Shown: positions 35,602-45,588, numbered from the stretch's first letter. The stretch is 64,000 nucleotides of DNA from Sphingobium sp. SYK-6 (GCF_000283515.1 NC_015976.1:868001-932000); one strand, 5' to 3'. Notes: generated by a model not told the origin, from the sequence alone. A program made the numbers and translations.

Positions 35602-36354
35602 CTACCGCGTCATGCAGGCATATAGCGCGATGGCCGCCGCGTTGGAAACGTTGAGACTCTCCATGCGCGGGCTGATCGGCAGCTTCGCCAGCATGTCGCA
35701 ATGATTGATGCTGTTGAGCCGCAGGCCTTCCCCTTCCGCGCCGAGCACCAGCGCGACCCGATTCGCGCCTTCGAGCGCCTTGCCCAGCGTTTCCGTCGCC
35801 TCGCCGTCCAGCGCGATTCGCCAGTATCCGGCCTCCGCGATCTCATCGAGCGCACGGGCGAGATTGACCACGCGCACCCAGGGCACGATCTCCAGCGCCC
35901 CGGCCGCCGCGCGCGCGATCACCCCGGATTCGGGCGGGGCATGCCTGTCCTGCGTGACGATGCCGAGCGCGTCGAACGCGGCGGCCGAGCGCAGGATCGC
36001 GCCGACATTGTGCGGATCGGTGACCTGATCGAGCACGAGGATGGGGCGCCGCGCGGCGTCATCCGCTGCGCCGTCCTCCAGCAGATCGCCCAGCCAGATG
36101 TCTTCCAGCGGCTCCACTTCCGCGACGATCCCCTGATGCGGCGCGTCATTGGGCACCATGCGGCCCAGATCCGCCACGTCCGAATAGACGATGGGCAGGA
36201 CGGGCGGCAGTTCCAGCGCGCCAATGGCTTCGCGCGTGCCCCATATCTTGCGGATGACCCGTGCGGGATTGGCGAGCGCTGCCGTGACGGCGTGACGCCC
36301 GTAAAGGCGGGGATAGCCGCCCTTTGGTTTACCTGTGCGATGACCTCTCTTCAT
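35602..36354 (-). CDS. rlmB: 23S rRNA 2'-O-ribose methyltransferase RlmB (SpoU family)
   Basis: 250-residue SPOUT enzyme expected to methylate the 2'-OH of G2251 in 23S rRNA. The three SpoU motifs are clear: LVLDQVTDPHNVGAILRSAAAF, ALVLGAEGEGL and PRMESLNVSNAAAIALYA (knot region). The N-terminal substrate-binding domain YGRHAVTAALANPARVIRKIWGT is present. Start at ATG 36354 is tentative, since two further in-frame ATGs lie upstream within 45 bases and none has a strong ribosome site. Confidence 0.93.
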   Translation of the reverse strand: MKRGHRTGKPKGGYPRLYGRHAVTAALANPARVIRKIWGTREAIGALELPPVLPIVYSDVADLGRMVPNDAPHQGIVAEVEPLEDIWLGDLLEDGAADDAARRPILVLDQVTDPHNVGAILRSAAAFDALGIVTQDRHAPPESGVIARAAAGALEIVPWVRVVNLARALDEIAEAGYWRIALDGEATETLGKALEGANRVALVLGAEGEGLRLNSINHCDMLAKLPISPRMESLNVSNAAAIALYACMTR

Positions 36355-36459
36355 TCGCAGCGCTTTTCCACAGCGTGGCATTGACAGGCAAGGCCCCATT
36401 CGTCATTGAGCGCCCCTCCCGTCCGTTCGGCGATGCATGCCGGGCGGATCAGGCGCCTT

Positions 36460-36545
36460 GGAAGGGTGGCCGAGTGGTTAAAGGCAGCAGACTGTAAATC
36501 TGCCCGCGTGAGCGTACGCTGGTTCGAATCCAGCCCCTTCCACCA
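36460..36545 (+). tRNA. tRNA-Tyr (GTA)
   Basis: 86-nt class II tRNA. Acceptor strands GGAAGGG and CCCTTCC pair fully, followed by discriminator A and an encoded CCA (36543-36545). The anticodon GTA is at 36494-36496 in the loop CTGTAAA; a long variable arm and the T-loop GTTCGAATC are present. Long variable arm plus GTA anticodon identify bacterial tRNA-Tyr. Confidence 0.97.
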
Positions 36546-36619
36546 CAAATTTGACATCCCCTTGCCCGGTCGTGTTCATATCTTGCTGGGGCAGGGCAAG
36601 AAGGGAGAGTCCTCAAATC

Positions 36620-38062
36620 GTGCTGCGGCCAGGCGAGAATTGCTGGCGGATCGAGCAGGCGGACCGCTTTGCTCTCATCGTCGATGCCGCCGATTATTTC
36701 GAGGCGGCGCGTACGGCGATGATGACCGCGCGCAAGAGCATCTTCCTCATCGGCTGGGATTTCGACACCCGCATCCGCTTTGGCAGCAGGGACGACGAAG
36801 GGCCGGAAAAGCTCGGCGACTTCTTCCTGTGGCTCGCGAAGCGGACGCCCGGCCTCGAAATCCGCGTGCTGCGGTGGGATACCGGGGCGTTCAAGGCGAT
36901 GTTTCGCGGCCGTACGCTGGCAACCATCCTGCGCTGGAAAGCGCATCCCCGCATCACGCTGAAGCTCGACGGCGCTCATCCGATCGCGGCCTCGCATCAC
37001 CAGAAGGTCGTGGTCATCGATGATTGCCTGGCCTTCTGCGGCGGCATCGACATGACGATCGGGCGGTGGGACCGGCGCGCGCATGAGGATGAAGACCCGG
37101 AGAGACAGGCGCCCAACGGCAAGCCCTACGGTCCGTGGCACGATGCGACCAGCGCCCTGGATGGCGCCGCCGCACGCGCGATGGGGCAACTCGCGCGGGA
37201 CCGCTGGAAAGCCGCGACGGGCGAAACGCTGGAGCCGGTCGACGCGGGGCGGGATTGCTGGCCGGCCGGCCTTGAACCCACGTTCGAGAAGGTGAAGCTG
37301 GGTATCGCGCGCACTCGGCCCGAAATGGCGGATGTCACGCCGATCCACGAGATCGAGCAGGCCTATCTCGACCTGATCGCGCGCGCCAGAAAGTGGATCT
37401 ACGCCGAAAGCCAGTATTTCGCCTCCCGGAAGATCGCGCGCGCCATCGCGCAGCGGCTCGCGGAGGAGGATGGCCCGGAGGTCGTCGTCATCAATCCCGT
37501 TTCGGCGGATGGATGGCTTGAGCCGCTCGCCATGGATACCGCGCGGGCCCGGCTGGTGGAAGCGCTCCGGCGTCTGGACCGGCACGGCCGTTTCCGCGTC
37601 TATCATCCCGTCTCAGCAGGCGGACAGCCGATCTATGTCCATGCCAAGGTGATGGTCGTGGACGATTGCTGCCTGCGCATCGGCTCGTCCAACTTCAACA
37701 ATCGTTCGCTGCGGCTGGACACCGAGTGCGATGTGGTGCTGTCGGCCGACGAACCGGGGAATGAAGGGGTTTCGGCCACGATCGCGGCGATCCGCGATGA
37801 TCTGATCGCCGAACATCTCGATGTGGACGCCGGGGACGTGGCCGCTCGCCTGAAGGCGGAAGGCTCGCTCATCCGCGCGATCGAGGCGCTGCGTCATGAG
37901 GGGCGGACCCTCGTCGATTACGAAATTCCCGAACTCAGCGCCACGGAGGAGTGGCTCGCCGATAACGAGATCCTCGATCCGGAAGGGCCGGACGCCATGT
38001 TCGAGGCATTGAGCCAGCGGAGCCTGTTCAAGGGATGGCGCCTGCCCTGGCGAAAGCGATAA
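36620..38062 (+). CDS. Phospholipase D-family phosphatidyltransferase/hydrolase
   Basis: 480-residue protein with the two HKD motifs of the PLD superfamily: SHHQKVVVIDDCLAFCGGID and YVHAKVMVVDDCCLRIGSSNFNNRS. The order FLIGWDFDTR, then first HKD, then GRWDRRAHEDEDPER and GPWHDATSALDGAAA resembles plant-type PLD and bacterial VTRR-type phospholipases rather than cardiolipin synthases, because no membrane span precedes the catalytic domain. Start is uncertain: GTG at 36620 has GGGAG upstream and was preferred over a TTG at 36551 that lies just six bases after tRNA-Tyr. Likely acts on phospholipid headgroups; substrate not visible. Confidence 0.85.
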   Translation: MLRPGENCWRIEQADRFALIVDAADYFEAARTAMMTARKSIFLIGWDFDTRIRFGSRDDEGPEKLGDFFLWLAKRTPGLEIRVLRWDTGAFKAMFRGRTLATILRWKAHPRITLKLDGAHPIAASHHQKVVVIDDCLAFCGGIDMTIGRWDRRAHEDEDPERQAPNGKPYGPWHDATSALDGAAARAMGQLARDRWKAATGETLEPVDAGRDCWPAGLEPTFEKVKLGIARTRPEMADVTPIHEIEQAYLDLIARARKWIYAESQYFASRKIARAIAQRLAEEDGPEVVVINPVSADGWLEPLAMDTARARLVEALRRLDRHGRFRVYHPVSAGGQPIYVHAKVMVVDDCCLRIGSSNFNNRSLRLDTECDVVLSADEPGNEGVSATIAAIRDDLIAEHLDVDAGDVAARLKAEGSLIRAIEALRHEGRTLVDYEIPELSATEEWLADNEILDPEGPDAMFEALSQRSLFKGWRLPWRKR

Positions 38063-38101
38063 CGGCGCCCGGGGGCGGTCCGGAGGCAGCTCCCCGGTTC
38101 T

Positions 38102-38263
38102 TCAGCCGATCGCGAGGCCGGCCTTGGGCGGCAGTTCGTTCATGCGCGCCAGCTCCGCAATGTAGCGTTCGATCTCGGAGCGGTCCTGCGGGTTGTTGAG
38201 CGACGCCAGCAATCTCTGGGCGCGCTCCAGCTCCGCGCGAATCTGTGACATGCCTTCGGTCAT
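38102..38263 (-). CDS. Small hypothetical helical protein
   Basis: A 53-residue frame from ATG 38263: TEGMSQIRAELERAQRLLAS, then LNNPQDRSEIERYIAELARMNE, then PPKAGLAIG. Heptad-like spacing of Ile/Leu suggests two short amphipathic helices. Codon use is regular, it fills the gap between two real genes and ends 39 bp after the PLD stop, but no family is recognised and the ribosome site is poor. Confidence 0.4.
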   Translation of the reverse strand: MTEGMSQIRAELERAQRLLASLNNPQDRSEIERYIAELARMNELPPKAGLAIG

Positions 38264-38383
38264 GCGTGAACTGTCTTTCCCTCGTGGCGGACCGGGCTGA
38301 AAGCGCAAAACGTGCGCCATTGCAGCAGCGCTGTGTTCAACCGCTCCGCTTCCACGACAGGACGATGCCGAAGGCTCTCACCC

Positions 38384-40015
38384 TCAGGGGTAGCGGGAAA
38401 ATTCCTGCTCCTGCGAGGTCATGAATTCCAGCAATGCGGGCTTTCCCGCCTCCGTCGCGGCGATGGCGCGCCGGATTGCCGGCACGATGTCTTCCACCGC
38501 GCTGATTCGTTCGCCATGGCCGCCCAGCGCGGTCGCGAACTGCGCATAGTTGCCGGAGATGTCGGTGGAGCGGAACCGGTCCGTCGCCGTCGGCATTACC
38601 TTCAGTTCCATCGCCATGGACGCGTTGTTGAGCAGGATGGACAGGATCGGCAGCCGCTCGCGCACCGCCGTCTCGAAATCCATGCCCGTGAAGCCGATGG
38701 CGGCATCGCCCCACACGTTGATGCACAGCTTGTCCGGGCAGGCGAGCTTGGCGCCCATCGCGAGGCCGAGGCCGTAGCCGAGCTGCGTAGTCTTGCCCCA
38801 GCCCAGGAAGCTGTGCGGCGCGCGCGTCTTCCAGAAGGGCGAGAGCTGGTCGCGCGGACTGCCGGCATCATGCGTGATGATGGTGTTGGCGACGTCGACC
38901 GTATTCTGGAGATCCCAGAGTACGCGATAGGGCGTGATCGGCACCTGATCGCTGGTGAGCTTCGGCATCCACTTCGCGAGCCAGGCATCGTCCAGCTTGC
39001 GAATCTCGGCCGTGACGGCGCTCATGTCGCGCGGCGCGCCGCCGGTGAGCGCCCTGCAAGCCGCGATGAGCGCGCTCAGTGTCAGCTTCGCGTCGCCGAT
39101 CAGCGCGACATCGGTCTCGACGGCGCGATTGAGCTCGACCGGGTCGAGCGTGGCGTGAATCACCGTCTTGCCCGCCGGCATGCGGATGCCGAAGGCCGTG
39201 GCCGTGAAGGAGCAGCCGACGCCCAGGATCACATCGGCTTCATCCAGGAAATGGCGCACGGCATGCGGCATCGCGGCGCCGCCGGAGCCGAGTGCCAGCG
39301 GATGCGTCTCATCGAAGCTGCTCTTGCCGGGCAGGCTGGTGCAGACCGGAATGGCCAGCAGCTCAGCCAGTTCCTTCAGCTCGGCATAAGCGCCGGACCA
39401 GTGGATGCCTTGTCCCGCGTAGAGCACGGGACGCTTCGCCGCGCACAGCAGGCTCGCGGCGCGGGTAATGCTCTCGCCGTCCGGCGCGAAGCGGCTGCGC
39501 AACACCGGCTGGTAAGCGACCTGCGCGCCATCCTGTTCGAGCACGTCGAACGGCAGTTCCACCAGCGCGGGGCCGCCGCGTCCGTTGCGCAGGGCCGTGA
39601 AGGCGCGGCGCATCACCGCGTTCACATGCGAGGGAAAATTCAGCGGCTCGGCCGACTTGGTGATCTGCGCCATGTTGCGCACACTGTTGAAGTTGCGCCC
39701 GACATGCGCCGTGGCCGTGGAATATCCGCCGGGCATGACGAGGATGGGCACGGATTCGCCATAGGCCTGCGCCACGCCGGCATAGGCCACTTCCGCGCCC
39801 GGCCCGTGCTGGCAGCAGAAGACGCCGATCTTCTCGCCTCGCGTCAGGCGCGAATAGGCGTCGGCCATGTGGAGGCCAATGCGCTCCTGCCGGGGAATGA
39901 TGGTACGGATATTCGCCTGCGCCGCCGCTTCGAGAAGGGCATTGCGCGGATAGCCGAACAGGACGTCCACACCTTCCAGCTTGAGAATCTCGACGATGGC
40001 ATCGCAGGTCTTCAT
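38384..40015 (-). CDS. Thiamine-diphosphate-dependent enzyme (acetolactate synthase/oxalyl-CoA decarboxylase superfamily)
   Basis: 543-residue ThDP enzyme with the three usual domains. Catalytic glutamate is expected in PRQERIGLHMADAYSR; the central domain includes LYAGQGIHWSGA; the ThDP/Mg motif near the C-terminus reads VWGDAAIGFTGMDFETAVRE and LLNNASM, so the canonical GDG is GDA here, a feature of one acetolactate-synthase-like subfamily. No regulatory subunit gene (ilvN) is adjacent, so a biosynthetic ilvB role is unlikely. It lies downstream of a MarR regulator on the same strand, which points to decarboxylation or ligation of an oxo acid or acyl-CoA in catabolism. The substrate is not recognisable. 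Confidence 0.85.
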   Translation of the reverse strand: MKTCDAIVEILKLEGVDVLFGYPRNALLEAAAQANIRTIIPRQERIGLHMADAYSRLTRGEKIGVFCCQHGPGAEVAYAGVAQAYGESVPILVMPGGYSTATAHVGRNFNSVRNMAQITKSAEPLNFPSHVNAVMRRAFTALRNGRGGPALVELPFDVLEQDGAQVAYQPVLRSRFAPDGESITRAASLLCAAKRPVLYAGQGIHWSGAYAELKELAELLAIPVCTSLPGKSSFDETHPLALGSGGAAMPHAVRHFLDEADVILGVGCSFTATAFGIRMPAGKTVIHATLDPVELNRAVETDVALIGDAKLTLSALIAACRALTGGAPRDMSAVTAEIRKLDDAWLAKWMPKLTSDQVPITPYRVLWDLQNTVDVANTIITHDAGSPRDQLSPFWKTRAPHSFLGWGKTTQLGYGLGLAMGAKLACPDKLCINVWGDAAIGFTGMDFETAVRERLPILSILLNNASMAMELKVMPTATDRFRSTDISGNYAQFATALGGHGERISAVEDIVPAIRRAIAATEAGKPALLEFMTSQEQEFSRYP

Positions 40016-40184
40016 TCATACTCTCCCGGGCCGGCATTCGGCAGGACCGGCATCTTATGGCCGGAAACGCCAGCAACAGCCTGTCTTAGGGGCAAGCCGC
40101 GCGAGACGCTAGGGCGAGTTGACATGCTCAACCCGGATGCCGCGCAGTGAAAGTGGCAGCGCGCGCCTGTCCGCGGCTCAGGTC

Positions 40185-40715
40185 CTACTCGCCGGCCGGC
40201 AGGGCGAGCCCTTCCTCGATCCGTTCGAGCAGGATGGAGAGAAAGCCGAGGTTCGCGCGGATGTCGTCCAGCGGGATATCCGCCAGCAACTGGCTGCGCA
40301 GCTTGCTGGTCAGGTTCAGCATGTCCGCCAGCGCATCAAACCCGGCGGGCGTCAGCTTCATGTGCTTGTTGCGCCGGTCGGTGGGGTCGGGGAGGCGCTC
40401 CACCAGGCCGTCCGCCTCCAGCATGTCGAGCGTGCGCGTGAGCGTGGGCCCCTCGATGCCGATCCGCTTGGCGATCTGGATCTGCGTGGCGCGCGGCGGC
40501 GCATAGGCGATGGCGGCCATTGCCTCCATGCGCGAGGCGCTGTGGCCCAGCGCCCGCAGCTGCTCGTCGATCAGGGAGCGCCAGCGCCGGCCGGCAAGCA
40601 CGATCGACATCGTGAGCCCAAGCTCGGGCGGCGGATAGTCTTCCCGGGCAGGAAGCGCCGATCCGAACGGCGTGCCTGCATCATTCACTGCTTCGGCTGT
40701 CGCGCCGTCCGCCAC
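40185..40715 (-). CDS. MarR-family transcriptional regulator
   Basis: 176-residue winged-helix regulator: ATQIQIAKRIGIEGPTLTRTLDML is the recognition region and LVERLPDPTDRRNKHMKLT is the wing with the characteristic DxRxxxxxLT pattern. GTG at 40715 with AAAGGG seven bases upstream. It probably controls the ThDP enzyme gene 169 bp downstream and itself, responding to an aromatic or phenolic ligand, as is common for MarR proteins. A TGAAT-N7-ATTCA inverted repeat lies 68 bp upstream. Confidence 0.9.
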   Translation of the reverse strand: MADGATAEAVNDAGTPFGSALPAREDYPPPELGLTMSIVLAGRRWRSLIDEQLRALGHSASRMEAMAAIAYAPPRATQIQIAKRIGIEGPTLTRTLDMLEADGLVERLPDPTDRRNKHMKLTPAGFDALADMLNLTSKLRSQLLADIPLDDIRANLGFLSILLERIEEGLALPAGE

Positions 40716-40782
40716 GTCCCGACCCTTTCATGAGAAGCCGGACGTCGGCCTTGATTTTGTCCGGACCGATGACGTTAGTTCC

Positions 40783-40799
40783 TGAATGATTTCAATTCA
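40783..40799. promoter_or_regulatory. Possible MarR operator
   Basis: TGAAT-N7-ATTCA, a small AT-rich inverted repeat in a GC-rich gap, 68 bp upstream of the marR start and between marR and the glycogen operon. Short arms make this a weak call. Confidence 0.28.
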
Positions 40800-40978
40800 A
40801 CTGTCCTTCGTGCTGCGGCTTGGCGCGGGATGGGACATGCGCTCGCGGTGGTCCGGCCGCCGCGATGGCCATACACCCCCCGATTTCCTGAAACGAGCAG
40901 TGGCGGAGGACGCGATGCCTTGATATCCCTCGCCTGTGCCGCACTGCGGCATGCACAATGGGGAAGGGAAAGCACCGC

Positions 40979-43399
40979 ATGGCAACCATCGAATCCGCGA
41001 CCGAAAAAGGCCTCCAGGCGCGGATCGTCGATGCGCTTGTCCATCGGATCGGGAAGGATGCGCAAGCGGCGCTGCCCCATGACTGGCTCGCCGCCACCAT
41101 CTACGCCTTGCGGGACGACATCATCGAGCGGTGGATGACCTCGTCCAAGGCAGCCCATGCTGCAGGTGCGAAAAGAGTCTATTATCTCAGCCTCGAGTTC
41201 CTCATCGGGCGCCTGCTGCGCGACGCGCTGAGCAATCTCGGTGTCTCGGAGGAAGTGCGCGCGGCGCTGGCCGAGCATGGCGTCGACCTTGACGAGATCG
41301 AGGAGATCGAGCCCGATGCGGCTTTGGGCAATGGTGGTCTGGGGCGGCTCGCCGCCTGCTTCATGGAAAGTCTCGCCACGCTCGATATCCCGGCTTATGG
41401 CTACGGCATCCGCTATGTGAACGGCATGTTCCGCCAGCGCATCGATGATGGCTGGCAGGTGGAGCTGCCCGAGAACTGGCTCGCCCATGGCAATCCGTGG
41501 GAATTCGAGCGGCGGGAAAGCGCTTACCGCATCGGCTTCGGCGGCGAAGTGATCGGCGATATCGACGGCAGGATCGAGTGGCGGCCTGCCGAGCAGGTGA
41601 TCGCCACGGCGGTCGATACCCCGATCGTCGGCTGGCGCGGCAAGCGGGTCAACACGCTGCGCCTGTGGAATGCCTTCCCGGTCGATCCCATCCGGCTGGA
41701 TGCGTTCAATGCCGGCGACCATGCCGGGGCGCTCGCCGAGCAGGTGCGCGCCGAGAGTCTGGTGCGCGTGCTTTATCCGGCGGACTCGACAGCGGCCGGG
41801 CAGGAGCTGCGCCTGCGGCAGGAATATTTCTTCTCCGCCGCGTCGATCCAGGACATTCTGCGGCGGCACATGCAATATCATGGCGACATCCGGACCCTGC
41901 CGGACAAGGTCGCCATCCAGCTCAACGATACGCACCCGGCAGTCTCGGTCGCCGAGCTGATGCGCTTGCTGATGGATGACCATGGGCTCGAGTTACCCGA
42001 CGCCTGGACGATCACGCGCAAGACATTCGGTTATACCAACCACACGCTCCTGCCGGAGGCGCTGGAAAGCTGGCCCTTGCCTTTGTTCGAGCGGATGCTG
42101 CCGCGCCACATGCAGATCATCTACGCCATCAATGCGATGGTGCTGCGGGAAGCGCGGCTCAGCAAGAAGCTGGACGAAAGCGCGATCTCGGCGATCTCCC
42201 TCATTGATGAAGGCGGCGAACGGCGCGTGCGGATGGCCAATCTCGCCTTTGCCGGCGCGCACAGCGTGAACGGCGTGGCGGCCCTGCACACCGAACTGAT
42301 GAAGCAGACGGTCTTCGCGGATTTTCACCGGCTCTATCCCGAGCGGATCAACAACAAGACCAATGGCGTGACCCCCCGGCGCTGGCTGCTCGAATGCAAT
42401 CCCGGGCTGACGGACCTCATCCGCGAGGCCATTGGCGATCGCTTCATGGACGACGCCGAGGAACTCGTGGATCTCGCGGCATTCGCCACGGACGGCGCCT
42501 TTGCCGAGCGCGTCGGGGCCATCAAGCGCGCCAACAAGGAAGCGCTGGCCAATCATCTGCGGGTGCATATGGGCATCCGCCTCGATCCCGCCGCGATGTT
42601 CGACGTGCAGATCAAGCGCATCCACGAGTACAAGCGCCAGTTGCTCAACCTGATCGAGACGGTGGCGCTCTACGACCAGATCCGCAGCCATCCCGAGCGT
42701 GACTGGATGCCACGCGTCAAGATCTTCGGCGGCAAGGCGGCCCCGAGCTATCATAATGCCAAGCTCATCATCAAACTGGCCAATGACATCGCGCGCCGGG
42801 TGAACAGCGATCCTTCGGTGGGCGGCCTGCTCAAGGTCGTGTTCGTGCCGAACTACAATGTCAGTCTCGCCGAGAAGATCATCCCGGCCGCCGATCTCTC
42901 CGAGCAGATTTCCACTGCGGGCATGGAGGCATCCGGCACCGGCAACATGAAGTTCGCGCTCAATGGCGCTCTCACCATCGGCACGCTGGACGGCGCCAAT
43001 ATCGAGATCAAGGACCGGGTCGGCGACGACAATATCGTGATCTTCGGCCTTACGGCGGACGAAGTGGCCGAGAAGCGCGCCAATGGCTACAATCCCCGGG
43101 CGGTCATCGAGGGTTCGCGCGAGCTGCAGCAGGCCGTCTCGGCAATCGCGTCAGGCGTCTTCTCCCCCGACGATCCGGGGCGATATGCCGATCTCATCGG
43201 CGGTCTCTACGATCATGACTGGTTCATGGTCGCGGCGGATTTCGAGAGTTACAGCCACGCGCAGCGCGCCGTGGACCGTCGCTGGAGCGAGCCTTCGCAA
43301 TGGCAGGCATCTGCGATCAGGAACATTGCGAACGTTGGATGGTTTTCATCTGACCGCACCATCGCTGAATATGCGAAAGACATCTGGGGAGTATTGTGA
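40979..43399 (+). CDS. glgP: Glycogen phosphorylase
   Basis: 806-residue GT35 phosphorylase releasing glucose-1-phosphate from glycogen. The PLP lysine lies in SGTGNMKFALNGALTIGTLDGANIEI, and YLSLEFLIGRLLRDAL, LGNGGLGRLAACFMES and the PLP-phosphate region are intact. ATG at 40979 has AAGGGA nine bases upstream and is preferred to an ATG 21 bases earlier. It opens the glg cluster and overlaps glgB (GTGA). Confidence 0.97.
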   Translation: MATIESATEKGLQARIVDALVHRIGKDAQAALPHDWLAATIYALRDDIIERWMTSSKAAHAAGAKRVYYLSLEFLIGRLLRDALSNLGVSEEVRAALAEHGVDLDEIEEIEPDAALGNGGLGRLAACFMESLATLDIPAYGYGIRYVNGMFRQRIDDGWQVELPENWLAHGNPWEFERRESAYRIGFGGEVIGDIDGRIEWRPAEQVIATAVDTPIVGWRGKRVNTLRLWNAFPVDPIRLDAFNAGDHAGALAEQVRAESLVRVLYPADSTAAGQELRLRQEYFFSAASIQDILRRHMQYHGDIRTLPDKVAIQLNDTHPAVSVAELMRLLMDDHGLELPDAWTITRKTFGYTNHTLLPEALESWPLPLFERMLPRHMQIIYAINAMVLREARLSKKLDESAISAISLIDEGGERRVRMANLAFAGAHSVNGVAALHTELMKQTVFADFHRLYPERINNKTNGVTPRRWLLECNPGLTDLIREAIGDRFMDDAEELVDLAAFATDGAFAERVGAIKRANKEALANHLRVHMGIRLDPAAMFDVQIKRIHEYKRQLLNLIETVALYDQIRSHPERDWMPRVKIFGGKAAPSYHNAKLIIKLANDIARRVNSDPSVGGLLKVVFVPNYNVSLAEKIIPAADLSEQISTAGMEASGTGNMKFALNGALTIGTLDGANIEIKDRVGDDNIVIFGLTADEVAEKRANGYNPRAVIEGSRELQQAVSAIASGVFSPDDPGRYADLIGGLYDHDWFMVAADFESYSHAQRAVDRRWSEPSQWQASAIRNIANVGWFSSDRTIAEYAKDIWGVL

Positions 43400-45549
43400 A
43401 GCCGCCCAAAGCGGCCATTGAAGCCCTGCTCGCAGGCACGCACGCTGATCCTTTCTCGCTTCTGGGTGTCCATGAGGGCCCCGGCGGCGCGCATGCGAGG
43501 GTCATCGTGCCGGGTGCCGAGAGCGTAGAGGCCCATGACCTTGGCGGTAACCCGCTGGGTGCGCTCGGCTGCGCCGACCAGCGCGGCCTCTTCGAGGGGC
43601 CCATAGCGGGCGGCCGCCAGCCCATTCGCTACCGGGCGCGGGCCGGCGCGGCGGAGTGGTGGCTGAGCGATCCCTACAGCTTCGGCCCGGTGCTGGGACC
43701 GGTCGATGACCTGCTCATGGCGGAAGGCACGCATTTTCGCCTGTTCGACAAGCTGGGCGCGCATCTCATCAGCCATGAAGGCGCGGAAGGGGTGCATTTC
43801 GCCGTCTGGGCCCCCAATGCCCAGCGTGTCGCTCTGGTCGGCGATTTCAACGACTGGGATGGCCGGCGGCACGTCATGCGCCGCCGCGCCGACATCGGGG
43901 TGTGGGAAATCTTCATCCCGGATATCGGCGCCTGGCATGCCTATAAATATCTCATCATCGGTCCGGACGGCACCGCACAGCCGCTCAAGGCCGATCCCTA
44001 CGCTTTCGCGTCCGAGTTGCGGCCGAAGACGGCATCGCTGACCTACGAGACCGGCACGCATGAATGGGGCGACGCGGCGCATCGGGCGCATTGGGCTTCG
44101 GTCGATCCCCGCCGCACGCCGATCAGCATCTACGAGGTCCATCCGGGCTCCTGGCAGCGGGACGAGAGCGGCTGGTTCCTGCCATGGGACGAGCTCGCGG
44201 CCCGGCTCATTCCCTATGTCGTCGAGATGGGCTTCACGCACATCGAGTTCCTGCCGATCTCCGAGCATCCTTATGACCCAAGCTGGGGCTACCAGACCAC
44301 GGGTCTCTATGCGCCCACGGCGCGGTTCGGCGATCCCGACGGTTTTGCGCGCTTCGTGGACGGGGCACATCGGGCCGGCGTGGGCGTTCTTCTCGACTGG
44401 GTGCCCGCGCATTTCCCCACCGACGCGCACGGGCTTGGCCGGTTCGACGGGACCGCGCTCTACGAGCATGAGGATCCGCGCCTCGGCTTCCATCCCGACT
44501 GGAACACGGCCATCTACAATTTCGGGCGGCGGGAAGTCTCCAGCTTCCTCGTCAACAACGCGCTGTTCTGGGCCGAGCGCTACCATGTCGACGGGCTGCG
44601 CGTGGATGCCGTCGCGTCCATGCTCTACCGGGATTACAGCCGGCCTGCGGACCAGTGGATTCCCAATCAGGAGGGGGGGCGCGAGAACTGGGAAGCGGTG
44701 GCTTTCCTCCAGGCGATGAACAAGGCCGTCTATGGCGCGCATTCCGGCATCGTGACGATCGCCGAGGAATCGACCGCCTGGCCGGGCGTCACGCATCCCG
44801 TCCATGACAACGGACTGGGTTTCGGCTTCAAGTGGAACATGGGGTTCATGCACGACACGCTCAGCTATCTGGCGCGTGATCCGGCGCATCGGCGCTATCA
44901 TCATGACGAGATCACATTCGGTCTGATGTACGCCTATAGCGAGAACTACGTGCTGCCGCTCAGCCATGATGAAGTGGTGCACGGCAAGGGCTCGCTGCTC
45001 ACCAAGATGGCGGGCGACGACTGGCAGAAATTCGCAAATCTCAGGGCCTTCTACGCGCTGATGTGGGGATATCCCGGCAAGAAGCTGCTGTTCATGGGGC
45101 AGGAGTTCGCGCAGCGGCGGGAATGGAGCGAAGGGCGTTCGCTCGACTGGGACTTGCTGGATGCGCCCGCTCATGAAGGTGTCCGCACGCTCGTGCGTGA
45201 TCTCAATCATTTGTACCGTGATCTTCCCGCCCTGCATGAGCGGGATTGCGAGGCGGACGGGTTCGAGTGGCTGATCGCCGACGACCGGGACAATTCGGTT
45301 TTCGCCTGGCTCCGCAAGGCGCCGGGCGCTCCGCCGGTGGCGATCATCGCCAATCTGACGCCCCGGGTGCTGGATCATTACGAAGTGCCGCTGCCGCTGG
45401 ACGGCGTCTGGCGCGAAATGCTTAACAGTGATGCAACCATCTATGGCGGAAAAGGTGTCGGCAACATGGGCAAGGTGACGGCCGAACATGGCCGGGCCGT
45501 CATGACCCTGCCGCCGCTTGGAACGATCATGCTGCTTGGTGAGGGATGA
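43396..45549 (+). CDS. glgB: 1,4-alpha-glucan branching enzyme
   Basis: 717-residue GH13 branching enzyme. Two N-terminal beta domains (first about 10-100, then CBM48 with FAVWAPNAQRVALVGDFNDWDGRRH) precede the barrel, whose catalytic residues lie in GLRVDAVASM (nucleophile Asp), VTIAEEST (Glu) and PLSHDEVVHG (Asp). GTG start overlaps the glgP stop. It creates alpha-1,6 branches in glycogen. Confidence 0.97.
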   Translation: MKPPKAAIEALLAGTHADPFSLLGVHEGPGGAHARVIVPGAESVEAHDLGGNPLGALGCADQRGLFEGPIAGGRQPIRYRARAGAAEWWLSDPYSFGPVLGPVDDLLMAEGTHFRLFDKLGAHLISHEGAEGVHFAVWAPNAQRVALVGDFNDWDGRRHVMRRRADIGVWEIFIPDIGAWHAYKYLIIGPDGTAQPLKADPYAFASELRPKTASLTYETGTHEWGDAAHRAHWASVDPRRTPISIYEVHPGSWQRDESGWFLPWDELAARLIPYVVEMGFTHIEFLPISEHPYDPSWGYQTTGLYAPTARFGDPDGFARFVDGAHRAGVGVLLDWVPAHFPTDAHGLGRFDGTALYEHEDPRLGFHPDWNTAIYNFGRREVSSFLVNNALFWAERYHVDGLRVDAVASMLYRDYSRPADQWIPNQEGGRENWEAVAFLQAMNKAVYGAHSGIVTIAEESTAWPGVTHPVHDNGLGFGFKWNMGFMHDTLSYLARDPAHRRYHHDEITFGLMYAYSENYVLPLSHDEVVHGKGSLLTKMAGDDWQKFANLRAFYALMWGYPGKKLLFMGQEFAQRREWSEGRSLDWDLLDAPAHEGVRTLVRDLNHLYRDLPALHERDCEADGFEWLIADDRDNSVFAWLRKAPGAPPVAIIANLTPRVLDHYEVPLPLDGVWREMLNSDATIYGGKGVGNMGKVTAEHGRAVMTLPPLGTIMLLGEG

Positions 45550-45588
45550 CGGAACCGGACGCCGTTAGCTGGGAAAGGAACGTTACGC

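Noticed and set aside
36460..36560. tRNA-Tyr as an integration site for a genomic island
   Set aside because: No integrase gene, no direct repeat of the tRNA 3' end and no change in gene style were seen downstream; neighbours look like core genes.
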